Source: an uncultured Sutterella sp.
Lineage (GTDB): Bacteria > Pseudomonadota > Gammaproteobacteria > Burkholderiales > Burkholderiaceae_F
DNA: 15,591 nucleotides
Reading direction: 5' to 3'
Assembly (NCBI GenBank): GCA_900544255.1
Contig: UQUM01000043.1
Coordinates: 1 to 15,591, forward strand
The notes under the pieces are model-generated. The model saw only the letters and a program-made list of their open reading frames with translations, searched no databases and had not been told where the DNA came from. Shown here piece after piece: positions 1 to 5,845 of the stretch. A program made the translations under genes and the position numbers. The first letter of the stretch is position 1. Each line of letters opens with the position of its first letter.

Positions 1-77
1 ACCCATCGAAGAGATCACGAGGCTTGCCCCGTGACTCAGTAGGGAATCCTCGTCCTTCAGGGCGAGGAGGAAGTCAA
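1..77 (+). mobile_element. Right end of an IS200/IS605-type element
   Basis: Bases 41-77 carry the typical 3' end of IS200/IS605 elements: a GGAATCC box, an 8-bp stem (48-55 with 60-67, one G-T pair) closed by a TTCA loop, then GAGGAAGTCAA. The last TCAA (74-77) resembles the right-end cleavage tetranucleotide of this family, so the element probably ends at 77. One frame reads PIEEITRLAP and stops at 32-34, which may be the last residues of tnpB; ten residues cannot prove it. The rest of the element lies left of the window. The hairpin is seen directly; the family call rests on resemblance. Confidence 0.65.
1..77 (+). ncRNA. 3' scaffold of a TnpB guide (omega) RNA, partial
   Basis: In IS200/IS605 elements the tnpB 3' end and the right end are transcribed as an omega RNA whose last hairpin lies just before the element boundary; the flanking DNA then acts as the guide. 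The 48-67 hairpin and the boundary at 77 fit this. The guide would start at about 78, inside the region holding the integrase stub. Whether a working TnpB exists upstream cannot be seen. Confidence 0.4.
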
Positions 78-191
78 CCGATGTGTATTTGTGTAGCTCG
101 TTTTTACTTTCTGGATACGATGTGGATGCAGCAAAAGGTGCAGCACGGATTTGGCGATAAGGGTAATAATTAGCCGCCGATTGGGTACAAA

Positions 192-290
192 ATGCGTCAA
201 AATGAAGTACAAAAATTGGGTGATGGTAGACATCGGGCAGACAAAGGGCTGTACCTTGAAGTGCGGAATACCGGATGGAAGTATTATTAG
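192..290 (+). pseudogene. Stub of a tyrosine recombinase/integrase N-terminus
   Basis: This short frame reads MRQNEVQKLGDGRHRADKGL followed by YLEVRNTGWKYY and a stop. The pattern 'dg.h.adkGLYLeVr.tG.KyW' is the conserved start of phage- and island-type integrases with a DUF4102-like N-terminal domain. The catalytic domain is missing: the frame ends at TAG 288-290 and the pilin gene begins 56 bases later. It is most likely a decayed end of an integrated element. No tRNA attachment gene is visible beside it. The stretch 78-191 shows nothing else I can identify, and 291-345 holds only the leader and ribosome binding site of the next gene. Confidence 0.55.
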
Positions 291-345
291 AGCTTCTGTA
301 AACTAAGAGCGCAAACCAACCTGTAGTATTGGAGGAACAGGTCAC

Positions 346-1383
346 ATGTCCATCGAATTGCCGGAAAACACTGCCATCAAGGGAGAGGCCGGCTTCACCA
401 TGATCGAAACCGTTATGGTTCTGGTGCTTCTTGGCATCCTTGGCGCCGTAGCAGTCGCAAAATACTTCGATCTCAAGGAGCAGGCATCGGCAATCAAATG
501 TGAGCACAGCCGTTCAGTTCTAATCAGTCAGCTCAACACGGCTTTTGCTGTATCCAAGCTTGAAGACAAAGACGATTTTTCAATTGCCAATATTGACTCT
601 ACGATCGATAAAGAACTGACCGACGTCGGCGGAGCTGGTTGCAAGAGCGGCGCTGTGTGTGCAAACTTGTGTCCGAATGACGGAACTTATGCCGTTACTC
701 ATCAGAACAATGACGGTTCGATGATCTTCACAATCAGCTGCAGCGTACATAAGGGTACCGATGACACGCCATCCGTAACACCTCCAGCTCCACAGCCTGA
801 ACCGCCAACGCCACCATCACCTCCGACGCCCGAACCGTCTGAACCGCCCTCAGGACCGAATTACGCTGATCCGGAAGATATTAATGGGATACCAAGCTAT
901 CTATTTGGATTGCTCGGAGAAGAGGCTGAACCAGAACTGAAAAATAAGCTTTTGGTTTTCTTTAACAAGTCAAAGTGGCTCTTTGATGGCGACTATTGCT
1001 TAGATTCAGGGGCTGATGATGTTGGTACTGATACGAAGCCTGTGTTGGATGCCATGACGAAAGGTGGAATTGACACAAAGAATCTAATATGGCGCATGCA
1101 GCTCAAATGGGATAACGTTGGCAAGAAGAGCGGTGATCTGTATTTATGGACATCTTCTCTTAGTGAAACGCAGAAGGCAAACTTAGACGCGAAAAAAGAT
1201 GGAGACAATCTTTTGAATCAATACAAAGAGCCAACAACAATCTATCAGTACAAGGCTCGCTATGATTCAACCAAAGGAGTCATTTCTTTCAACAAAAACG
1301 CAGTGCCTGTTAAAAAGCAATCTTCGTTCTCCTACAAGGATAAAAATTACATTGTGATTAATGAGAATCGCGGCGACCTCTGA
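346..1383 (+). CDS. Type IV prepilin-like protein with a proline-rich linker
   Basis: The protein (345 aa) has a class III signal: a 16-residue leader ending in Gly16, then Phe17-Thr-Met-Ile-Glu21 and a hydrophobic helix to about residue 41. Prepilin peptidase would cut after Gly16, and Glu21 is the conserved Glu+5 of the mature protein. Residues 50-135 form a small domain with cysteines that may pair (Ser-Ile-Lys-Cys region, two in the GAGCKSGAVC segment, and later ones). Residues about 144-170 are a Pro/Glu/Ser/Thr linker rich in PEPP and PTPP units. A 175-residue C-terminal domain follows that I do not recognise. GGAGGA stands 9 bases before the ATG. No assembly ATPase, peptidase or other pilin gene is present, so it depends on machinery elsewhere. 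The C-terminal half is more AT-rich than the core genes, which suggests transfer. It could be a minor pilin, a type II secretion pseudopilin or an adhesin tip. Confidence 0.8.
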   Translation: MSIELPENTAIKGEAGFTMIETVMVLVLLGILGAVAVAKYFDLKEQASAIKCEHSRSVLISQLNTAFAVSKLEDKDDFSIANIDSTIDKELTDVGGAGCKSGAVCANLCPNDGTYAVTHQNNDGSMIFTISCSVHKGTDDTPSVTPPAPQPEPPTPPSPPTPEPSEPPSGPNYADPEDINGIPSYLFGLLGEEAEPELKNKLLVFFNKSKWLFDGDYCLDSGADDVGTDTKPVLDAMTKGGIDTKNLIWRMQLKWDNVGKKSGDLYLWTSSLSETQKANLDAKKDGDNLLNQYKEPTTIYQYKARYDSTKGVISFNKNAVPVKKQSSFSYKDKNYIVINENRGDL

Positions 1384-1410
1384 GTACATTAATCGCCCAC
1401 CAGTTACCAC

Positions 1411-1441
1411 ACGGCCCGATCACAAGACCGGGCCGTTGTTG
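1411..1441 (+). terminator. Rho-independent-like terminator of the pilin-like gene
   Basis: A perfect 8-bp GC-rich stem, ACGGCCCG (1411-1418) with CGGGCCGT (1429-1436), has a 10-base loop and is followed by TGTTGT. It lies 28 bases after the pilin stop codon. The T tract is imperfect, so efficiency is uncertain. Confidence 0.7.
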
Positions 1442-1462
1442 TATTCAGCGTTTTCAGCTTCG

Positions 1463-1552
1463 TCAGCAGACGACAAACGGAATCACAAAGAGCAGCACCG
1501 CCAGTGAACTTGCCGCTCCTACGATCAGCGTCCAGAGTCTGTACTCGCGATC
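1463..1552 (-). pseudogene. C-terminal tail of a small membrane protein cut by IS66
   Basis: Read on the minus strand, this frame ends DREYRLWTLIVGAASS then LAVLLFVIPFVVC and a stop (1463-1465). It is a charged turn followed by one strongly hydrophobic helix, like the end of a membrane protein. The frame stays open to 1588, but bases from 1554 upward look like the end of the IS66 element, so the native reading stops there and no start codon with a ribosome binding site remains. A GTG at 1559-1561 could start a 32-residue peptide, though nothing supports its translation. Family unknown. Confidence 0.4.
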
Positions 1553-1628
1553 CGTAAGCACCCTATGCCCGTAGTGCCCTAAAAATCGCTATGCAGAATT
1601 CGTGAATCCTCATTTATGGAGATGATCC

Positions 1629-2060
1629 ATGAAACTCTGCATCGACTGGAAAGCCGTCTGTCAGGACTGGAAGACTTCAGGCCTCTCTAAAAACCGATAC
1701 TTCCTCAGCGATCGCCTCGAAAAATTCATTCGCGCAGGTCTCGCGCCCTGCTACTCCACATTCCTCCGCCATTTACGGTCGCTTGAAAAAAGTTTTGCGA
1801 TCCCCCAGGAGTCGTCGGAGTTCTTACCGCTTCAGACAGAGAACCGCAGCAACGCTGTTGCCGTTCACCGGTTAACCCCCGCCGACATCAAGAAAGTTAC
1901 AGCGACTTCGCGTACCGCCGTTGGGACTCGAGCTCCGGCGCATTGCGTGTCTTCGCCCGTCAAATTGTTCTTTGCCAACGGAACATCCATGGAATTTTGT
2001 TCTGAGTCCCCAGAGCAATTTGCGTTTCAAGCTCTGGCTATGGGTGGGAGGTTTTCATGA
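1629..2060 (+). CDS. tnpA: IS66 accessory protein TnpA (orf1)
   Basis: The 143-residue protein looks like IS66 orf1. It has an N-terminal helical segment with W..vcqdWktSGLSknrYfls (residues about 7-30), which recruits DNA in HTH fashion, and a C-terminal segment VKLFFANGTSMEFCSESPEQ (about 111-130), matching the 'i.l.nG..lev....d...l' end of the family. ATGGAGATG precedes the ATG and supplies a weak GGAG ribosome binding site. The stop overlaps the start of orf2 in ATGA, as in intact IS66 elements. In this family orf1 and orf2 assist the DDE transposase, which is missing here, so the gene is probably non-functional cargo. Confidence 0.65.
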   Translation: MKLCIDWKAVCQDWKTSGLSKNRYFLSDRLEKFIRAGLAPCYSTFLRHLRSLEKSFAIPQESSEFLPLQTENRSNAVAVHRLTPADIKKVTATSRTAVGTRAPAHCVSSPVKLFFANGTSMEFCSESPEQFAFQALAMGGRFS

Positions 2061-2299
2061 ATCTCGATCTCAACGGCTATCGCCTCCACTTGGTCTTCAG
2101 TCCTACCGATATGCGCAACGGTTATCGTACCCTCAGTGCAATTGCCTCTTCTTGCCTGCAGCTGGACATTTCCGAAGGGAAGGACTGCGTTGTGTTCGTA
2201 TCGGCCAGGCGGACACTCTGCAAAGCGATTTGGGCTGATGCCGTCGGCGCTTTAATGTTGACGAGGCACCTGCGTTCGGGGCGTTTCCAACAACTATGA
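2057..2299 (+). pseudogene. tnpB: IS66 TnpB (orf2), C-terminally truncated
   Basis: The 80 residues match the N-terminal two thirds of IS66 Orf2: residues 12-22 read LVFSPTDMRNG (family: 'CGVTDMRkGfdgLaa'), and the end reads ADAVGALMLTRHLRSGRFQQ (family: 'W...Gl.l..KRLe.GrF.wP'). Intact members are usually about 115 residues; this one stops at 2297-2299 right after the GRF motif. Another frame continues as TMIEGEALNYLHHDFV up to about 2373, which might be a shifted remainder, but that part overlaps intron-like sequence. Start ATG overlaps the orf1 stop (ATGA), indicating coupled translation. With no orf3 it is unlikely to work. Confidence 0.65.
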
Positions 2300-2309
2300 T
2301 AGAAGGTGA

Positions 2310-2519
2310 AGCGTTAAATTACCTTCATCACGATTTTGTATCTTCTGTTTATCCACCGCCATATGCCTGAAGAGGTTCTTGTTCATCAGCTCAAGGTTTT
2401 GCCTCCGGCTTCTTCCAGCCTGCGCCTCGCGGCGCATACCTTGCCTTTGACTATGAGGTTGCCACTGCCGGCCCCTCGCGGGACTTTCACCCGTTAGAAC
2501 GCGCCCATGCCGAGCGCAC
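2310..2519 (-). mobile_element. 5' fragment of a group IIC intron (domain I)
   Basis: Read on the minus strand from 2519, the sequence starts GTGCGCTCGGCATGGGCGCG and continues with GGGTGAAAGTCCCGCGAGG, GTGGCAACCTCATAG, AAGGCAAGGT, GAAGCCGGAGGCAAAACCTT and CTGATGAACAAGAACCTC. This order closely follows the 5' half of domain I in bacterial group IIC introns such as the Oceanobacillus iheyensis intron (GUGUGCCCGGCAUGGGUGCA, GGGUGAGAGUCCCG, GGCAAACCUU, CUGAGGAACACGAACUUC), compared from memory. The 5' end lies five bases after the terminator hairpin 2525-2553, the usual target of class C introns. The rest of the intron, its reverse transcriptase gene and domains V-VI are gone, so it cannot splice. 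The left limit (2310-2330) is approximate. No protein gene is credible between 2300 and 2576. Confidence 0.75.
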
Positions 2520-2524
2520 AAGCA

Positions 2525-2553
2525 GTTCGCCCGCATGATTCAAGCGGGCGAAC
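2525..2553 (-). terminator. Terminator hairpin of ade, now followed by the intron
   Basis: GTTCGCCCGC (2525-2534) pairs perfectly with GCGGGCGAAC (2544-2553) around a 9-base loop, 23 bases after the ade stop codon. The minus-strand continuation is only TGCTT before intron sequence begins, so the original T tract was probably displaced by the insertion. Termination may therefore be weakened. Confidence 0.8.
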
Positions 2554-2576
2554 GGGTTTCGAGACGGATGCGGTTG

Positions 2577-4268
2577 TCAAATGTCCGAATCGACGAACTT
2601 GAAGGCGTCGACGTCGAATAGTCCGAGAGACGTCAATTTGAGGTGCGGAATGACGGGCAGTGCGAGAAAGCTGAGCGTCATGAAGGCATCGCTGTCCTTC
2701 GTAATGCCGAAGTGCTCGTAGGCGAGCGCCGTCAGGCGGCGTATGCCGTCCGCGGCTTCCTCGGGCATCCTGTCGCTCATGAGCCCGGCCACGGGGAGCG
2801 GCAGCGAATCAAGAACTTCGCCGCGTGACACCATCACGATGCCGCCGTGGAGTCTGTCGACGGTTTCAACGGCGAGGCGCATGTCTGCTTCGCTGTCTCC
2901 GGCGACGACGATGTTGTGCGAGTCGTGCGAAACGCTCGTCGCTACCGCACCGTTTCGCAGGCCGTAGACTGGATCAAGGAGAGTCACGCCCACATGGCCG
3001 GTCGCATGGTGCCGTTCAACGACGGCGAGCTTGATGAGTCCGGGATTGTCGGCAAGATTCACGCAGCCGTCGGCGTCGGTGTTGACGCAGACCGTCTTGT
3101 TTGTCGTGATGAGCGAATGCGGCAGGAGGCCGATCATGCGCGCCTTGCCCGACGGGGCCTTCAGGTCGAAGGAATGATCGTTCGGCGGTGCAATTCGGAC
3201 GGTGTTGCCCATGAAGTTGCGAACGGTTGGCTCGGGGAGGGTTGCGACCATCTTCCTGTTGCGGGCGATCAGCCGGCCTTCAGTCCAGACGGCGGCGGGT
3301 TCAAAGCCGGAGAGATCGTCGACGAGCACCAGGTCGGCCCGGCGTCCCGGGGCAATCGCGCCGCGATCGTGCAGGCCGTAGCATTCGGCCGTATTGAGCG
3401 TAGCCATGCGAACGGCGTCGATCGGATCAAGTCCGCGTTCGACGGCCTGGCGGAGCAGGCTTGCAATGTGGCCGCGCTCAAGGGTGTCCGCCGCGTGGCG
3501 GTCGTCCGTGCAGAAGGTGCACCGGCGGGTCATGGCCGGCGTCAGATCCTTGACAAGTGCGGAGAGATTCCTCGCGAGCGAGCCTTCGCGGATGGACACG
3601 TACATGCCGAGCCGGATGCGCTCCTTCAATTCGTCGGTTGTCGAGCATTCATGGTCCGTCATGATGCCATGGGCGGCATATGTCTCAAGGTCGGGGCCGG
3701 TGAGAAGCGGTGCATGGCCGTCGACCGGCTTGCCGAGGCGCCGGGCTGCTTCGACTTTTCGAAGCACTTCCGGATCGCCTGCGAGAAGCCCGGGAACGTT
3801 CATGAGTTCGCCAAGGCCGAAAATGTCGGGATTTGCGAGAAGGCGTTCAACGGCTTCGGCATCGAGTGAAGAGCCCGTTTCTTCAAAAGGCAGTGCGGGC
3901 ACGCACGAAGGAACCATGAGCTTAACCGAGAGCGGAAGATTCCGGACGGCTTCGAGCAGGCCGAGCACGGCTTTTTCGCCGCCGACATTGGCGATTTCAT
4001 GCGGGTCTGCGATGACGGTTGTTGTGCCCATCGGAAGCACCAGTGCGGCAAAGCCGATCGGCGCAAGCATGGACGACTCGATGTGGACGTGCGAATCAAT
4101 GAGGCCGGGAAGAAGAAAGCGGCCTTTGCCGTCAAAGCGCTCCTTCGCGTTTCGAGGTTCGAAGCCGATGATTCGGCCTTCATGCACGGCAACGCCGCCC
4201 GGGCGGATCTCGCCGGTGAGGACGTCAACGATGCGGACGTTGTCGATGTAAAGATCCGTTTCGGTCAA
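2577..4268 (-). CDS. ade: Adenine deaminase (EC 3.5.4.2)
   Basis: This cytosolic amidohydrolase converts adenine to hypoxanthine and ammonia in purine salvage. From the TTG start it is 563 residues, within the family range. Metal-site motifs are present: LPGLIDSHVHIE (His60, His62), DPHE (His90), GLGEL (Glu154), DGHAP (His185), TDHE (His207) and CTDD (Asp255-256). GRRADLVLVDD ends the barrel and the C-terminal SHDSHN motif is typical of Ade. An ATG at 4325 would give 582 residues, but AAGGAGG lies 6 bases before the TTG at 4266-4268 and no such site precedes the ATG codons, so I prefer TTG. It stands alone, with a terminator at 2525-2553. Its high GC and intact motifs mark it as a core gene between two mobile-element patches. 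Confidence 0.95.
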   Translation of the reverse strand: MTETDLYIDNVRIVDVLTGEIRPGGVAVHEGRIIGFEPRNAKERFDGKGRFLLPGLIDSHVHIESSMLAPIGFAALVLPMGTTTVIADPHEIANVGGEKAVLGLLEAVRNLPLSVKLMVPSCVPALPFEETGSSLDAEAVERLLANPDIFGLGELMNVPGLLAGDPEVLRKVEAARRLGKPVDGHAPLLTGPDLETYAAHGIMTDHECSTTDELKERIRLGMYVSIREGSLARNLSALVKDLTPAMTRRCTFCTDDRHAADTLERGHIASLLRQAVERGLDPIDAVRMATLNTAECYGLHDRGAIAPGRRADLVLVDDLSGFEPAAVWTEGRLIARNRKMVATLPEPTVRNFMGNTVRIAPPNDHSFDLKAPSGKARMIGLLPHSLITTNKTVCVNTDADGCVNLADNPGLIKLAVVERHHATGHVGVTLLDPVYGLRNGAVATSVSHDSHNIVVAGDSEADMRLAVETVDRLHGGIVMVSRGEVLDSLPLPVAGLMSDRMPEEAADGIRRLTALAYEHFGITKDSDAFMTLSFLALPVIPHLKLTSLGLFDVDAFKFVDSDI

Positions 4269-4274
4269 GATGAG

Positions 4275-4281
4275 CCTCCTT
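4275..4281 (-). promoter_or_regulatory. Shine-Dalgarno site that fixes the ade TTG start
   Basis: On the minus strand AAGGAGG is followed by CTCATC and then TTG. This strong site lies inside the reading frame of the longer ATG version, which would be an unlikely place unless translation starts at TTG. Confidence 0.75.
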
Positions 4282-4325
4282 GGGTTCTTCGGCGTCATGC
4301 GTGCCGGTGCAATAGTATTGCCCAT

Positions 4326-4331
4326 ATTGTA
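4326..4331 (-). promoter_or_regulatory. Possible -10 box for ade
   Basis: TACAAT on the minus strand lies 57 bases before the TTG start. A TTGCTC lies 20 bases further upstream, which is too far for a standard spacing, so the promoter call is weak. Confidence 0.25.
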
Positions 4332-4360
4332 TCCCGACTTTCTGATAAATTGAGCAAATT

Positions 4361-4391
4361 TTCCCTTGCTATCACCTGAGTCCCAAGGGAA
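4361..4391. repeat. Inverted repeat between ade and the transposase remnant
   Basis: TTCCCTTG (4361-4368) and CAAGGGAA (4384-4391) are perfect 8-base arms around a 15-base loop, upstream of the ade promoter region. No T tract follows on either strand. It could be a weak terminator of the remnant, an operator, or part of the lost element's end. Confidence 0.4.
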
Positions 4392-4427
4392 TACAACCGT
4401 TATCCAGCTATCCTTTTTAGTCGGTAA

Positions 4428-4781
4428 TTATTTGATCGGCAGCTTCATCCTCAGTTTCGTACGGACTGTTGATGCTGTCTCCACTGCATTGAGGGACTCC
4501 ATGCCGCAGGCACGAAGAATCTCGTCGCATAGCGTACTCAGTGATTTCTTCTCTCCGTTCTCATCCCTGGCCGAGGCTGCTTCAGCCTCGAGATTGCTGC
4601 AGGTGTACAGATGGCTGTTGGCTTTCTTCAAGTCGCTTACATGCTGAATCTTCATGGACTCCAGAGCTTCGATAATTTCAGCCGCTGACAGGTCCAGTCC
4701 TTTCTCCCGCAACTGTTTCATCATGATCTTCTGCATCACCAGAGAGATGTAATAAATCCCAAGATAGCGACAAAGAGCGAG
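4428..4781 (-). pseudogene. C-terminal remnant of a DDE-type (IS4/IS1634-like) transposase
   Basis: The minus-strand frame is open from 4781 and reads LALCRYLGIYYISLVMQK, then IMMKQLREKGLDLSAAEIIE. A hydrophobic helix followed by 'l...l....ls..eii..L.sm' is the usual C-terminus of long DDE transposases that end with a conserved helical tail. Its first codon follows a TAA at 4782-4784, so the catalytic domain is lost. A GTG at 4737-4739 could begin a 103-residue protein, but there is no ribosome binding site and the frame extends sensibly upstream, which favours a truncated gene. The family is uncertain between IS4 and IS1634. Confidence 0.5.
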
Positions 4782-4794
4782 TTACAGGGAACAT

Positions 4795-4814
4795 AAACTA
4801 AAGCGCTTTAGTTT
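4795..4814. promoter_or_regulatory. 20-bp perfect palindrome before the nuclease gene
   Basis: AAACTAAAGC followed directly by GCTTTAGTTT forms a gapless perfect palindrome ending 14 bases before the nuclease ATG. Its place at the junction of the transposase remnant and the nuclease gene fits either an operator for a dimeric repressor or a scar of an element end. A short A/T-flanked stem with a GCGC loop could also act as a weak bidirectional terminator. Confidence 0.45.
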
Positions 4815-4828
4815 CTTTGGTTCGATTT

Positions 4829-5560
4829 ATGCGTTTGCCTGCTTCGTTCGCATTCATCGGCGCTTGTTTCCTTTTGTCAGTCTCTTTACCTGTCGGTGCC
4901 GTTATATTGAAAGGCCGTGTTACGAGCGTGGCCGACGGCGACACCATCCGCGTCCAAACGGCGGACGGCAACATTCGTGTTCGATTCCTCGGCATAGATG
5001 CTCTGGAAAGTGATCAGGAATTCGGTGCAGAGGCGAAAACCGCGCTCAAGCAATTGATTCTCCATAAGCGGGTGCTTGTCAAAACCGACAGTAACGATCA
5101 GTACGGGAGGGCGTTGTCTCAGGTGTCGTATCAGAACCACGACGTGGGTCTTTACATGTTGGAACATGGGTACGCGTGGGTTTATCAGCGTTATATCGGC
5201 AGCATCGACGAGGATTGGCAGAACGCCTATATGGCCGCCGAATGCACTGCCAAGGAAGACGGTTTGGGACTATGGCAAAACATCGGGCCTGTGCCGCCTT
5301 GGACGTGGCGCAAAGCCAAGCGGGATCGGGCTGCTGCCGACGCTGAACTCAATCAGCAAGCACAAGATCAGTCGTTTGAATCCACTTCACAAGAGCTGAA
5401 AGAAAAGTTTTCGGGACTTACCGATGCTGTCCGGAACGCAGCGGATCAGGATACCGCAGACAGGGATCGCTTAGAAAAGAAGCATACGTGGTGGCAGATG
5501 TTTTCGGACTTCGGGGAAGTCTTGAGCCGTTGCAGCAGTTGTCTGCGGCGGCTGGGGTAG
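4829..5560 (+). CDS. Secreted thermonuclease-like (SNase) nuclease, 3' frameshift suspected
   Basis: The first 24 residues form a signal peptide (MRLPASFAFIGACFLLSVSL, then PVGA), so the enzyme should act in the periplasm or outside. Residues 27-152 are an SNase domain: DGDT (Asp38), VRFLGIDALE (Arg52, Asp57, Glu60) and DQYGR (Arg94) correspond to Asp21, Arg35, Asp40, Glu43 and Arg87 of staphylococcal nuclease. Ala58 replaces Thr41. It should cleave DNA or RNA with calcium. Residues 165-225 are a charged, probably coiled tail. The frame ends at 5558-5560, but after the G run 5513-5516 another frame reads SLEPLQQLSAAAGVAHLNAT and on to TGA 5635-5637, immediately before the next gene. One more G would join them into a 268-residue protein. 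I take ATG 4829 rather than TTG 4817; neither has a clear ribosome binding site. Confidence 0.8.
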   Translation: MRLPASFAFIGACFLLSVSLPVGAVILKGRVTSVADGDTIRVQTADGNIRVRFLGIDALESDQEFGAEAKTALKQLILHKRVLVKTDSNDQYGRALSQVSYQNHDVGLYMLEHGYAWVYQRYIGSIDEDWQNAYMAAECTAKEDGLGLWQNIGPVPPWTWRKAKRDRAAADAELNQQAQDQSFESTSQELKEKFSGLTDAVRNAADQDTADRDRLEKKHTWWQMFSDFGEVLSRCSSCLRRLG

Positions 5561-5647
5561 CCCATCTGAACGCCACGGAACAAAGTGCGATAAGTTTCAC
5601 GGAATTTCTGAAAGCGATGGAACACCATCACCGCTGAGGAGCTGTCT

Positions 5648-5845
5648 GTGAGACGATTTTTGGTGGGGGCTTGGGTGGTTGTTTTGGGGGCAGCGGTTAC
5701 GGTAGCTATACTTGTCGTGGCGCTCGTATGTTTGGTGATCGGCCCTGTTTGTCTTGTGGCAATGGCAATTTGGTTGGCGGTTTCGGCGGCTTCGTATTGC
5801 TGGGAAGACCGCCGGAACAAAAGGAGGCGTAATGCCCAGTTTTGA
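5648..5845 (+). CDS. Small two-helix membrane protein
   Basis: The 65-residue protein has hydrophobic segments at about 5-31 and 32-50 and a strongly basic tail (EDRRNKRRRN), predicting a hairpin in the inner membrane with both ends in the cytoplasm. The start is GTG, 6 bases after GAGGAG, and that ribosome binding site overlaps the TGA at 5635-5637 of the suspected full-length nuclease frame, suggesting coupled translation. The 3' end overlaps the AIM24 gene by 14 bases and contains that gene's AAGGAGG. I do not recognise a family. The tight packing suggests it works with, or anchors, one of its neighbours. Confidence 0.6.
   Translation: MRRFLVGAWVVVLGAAVTVAILVVALVCLVIGPVCLVAMAIWLAVSAASYCWEDRRNKRRRNAQF

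Larger units (their letters stand above)
1554..2330 (+). mobile_element. IS66-family remnant (left part only)
   Basis: The segment begins with GTAAGC at 1554, the terminal sequence common to IS66-family elements. It contains orf1 and a shortened orf2 overlapping by 4 bp, the family's usual order. The large transposase gene (orf3, tnpC) and the right end are absent. The right edge is not sharp: IS66-like coding runs to about 2299 and group II intron-like sequence starts by about 2330, so the junction is between them. Bases 1561-1628 are the untranslated left end of the element. Confidence 0.65.

Noticed and set aside
1..345. tRNA or attachment site beside the integrase stub
   Set aside because: I found no cloverleaf or CCA end, and no matching direct repeat on the other side of the region.
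778..860. Repeated CCxxCC pattern as a possible DNA repeat array
   Set aside because: The pattern is explained by the proline-rich linker of the prepilin-like protein; units are irregular and there are no spacers, so it is not CRISPR.
2294..2536. 80-codon minus-strand frame after ade
   Set aside because: It lies inside group II intron-like RNA sequence and runs through the ade terminator hairpin; its reading frame has no protein features.
2847..3869. 340-codon plus-strand frame opposite ade, and another of 285 codons at 3394-4251
   Set aside because: Both are antisense to a gene with a full set of adenine deaminase motifs; long shadow frames are common opposite GC-rich genes, and the products resemble no family I know.
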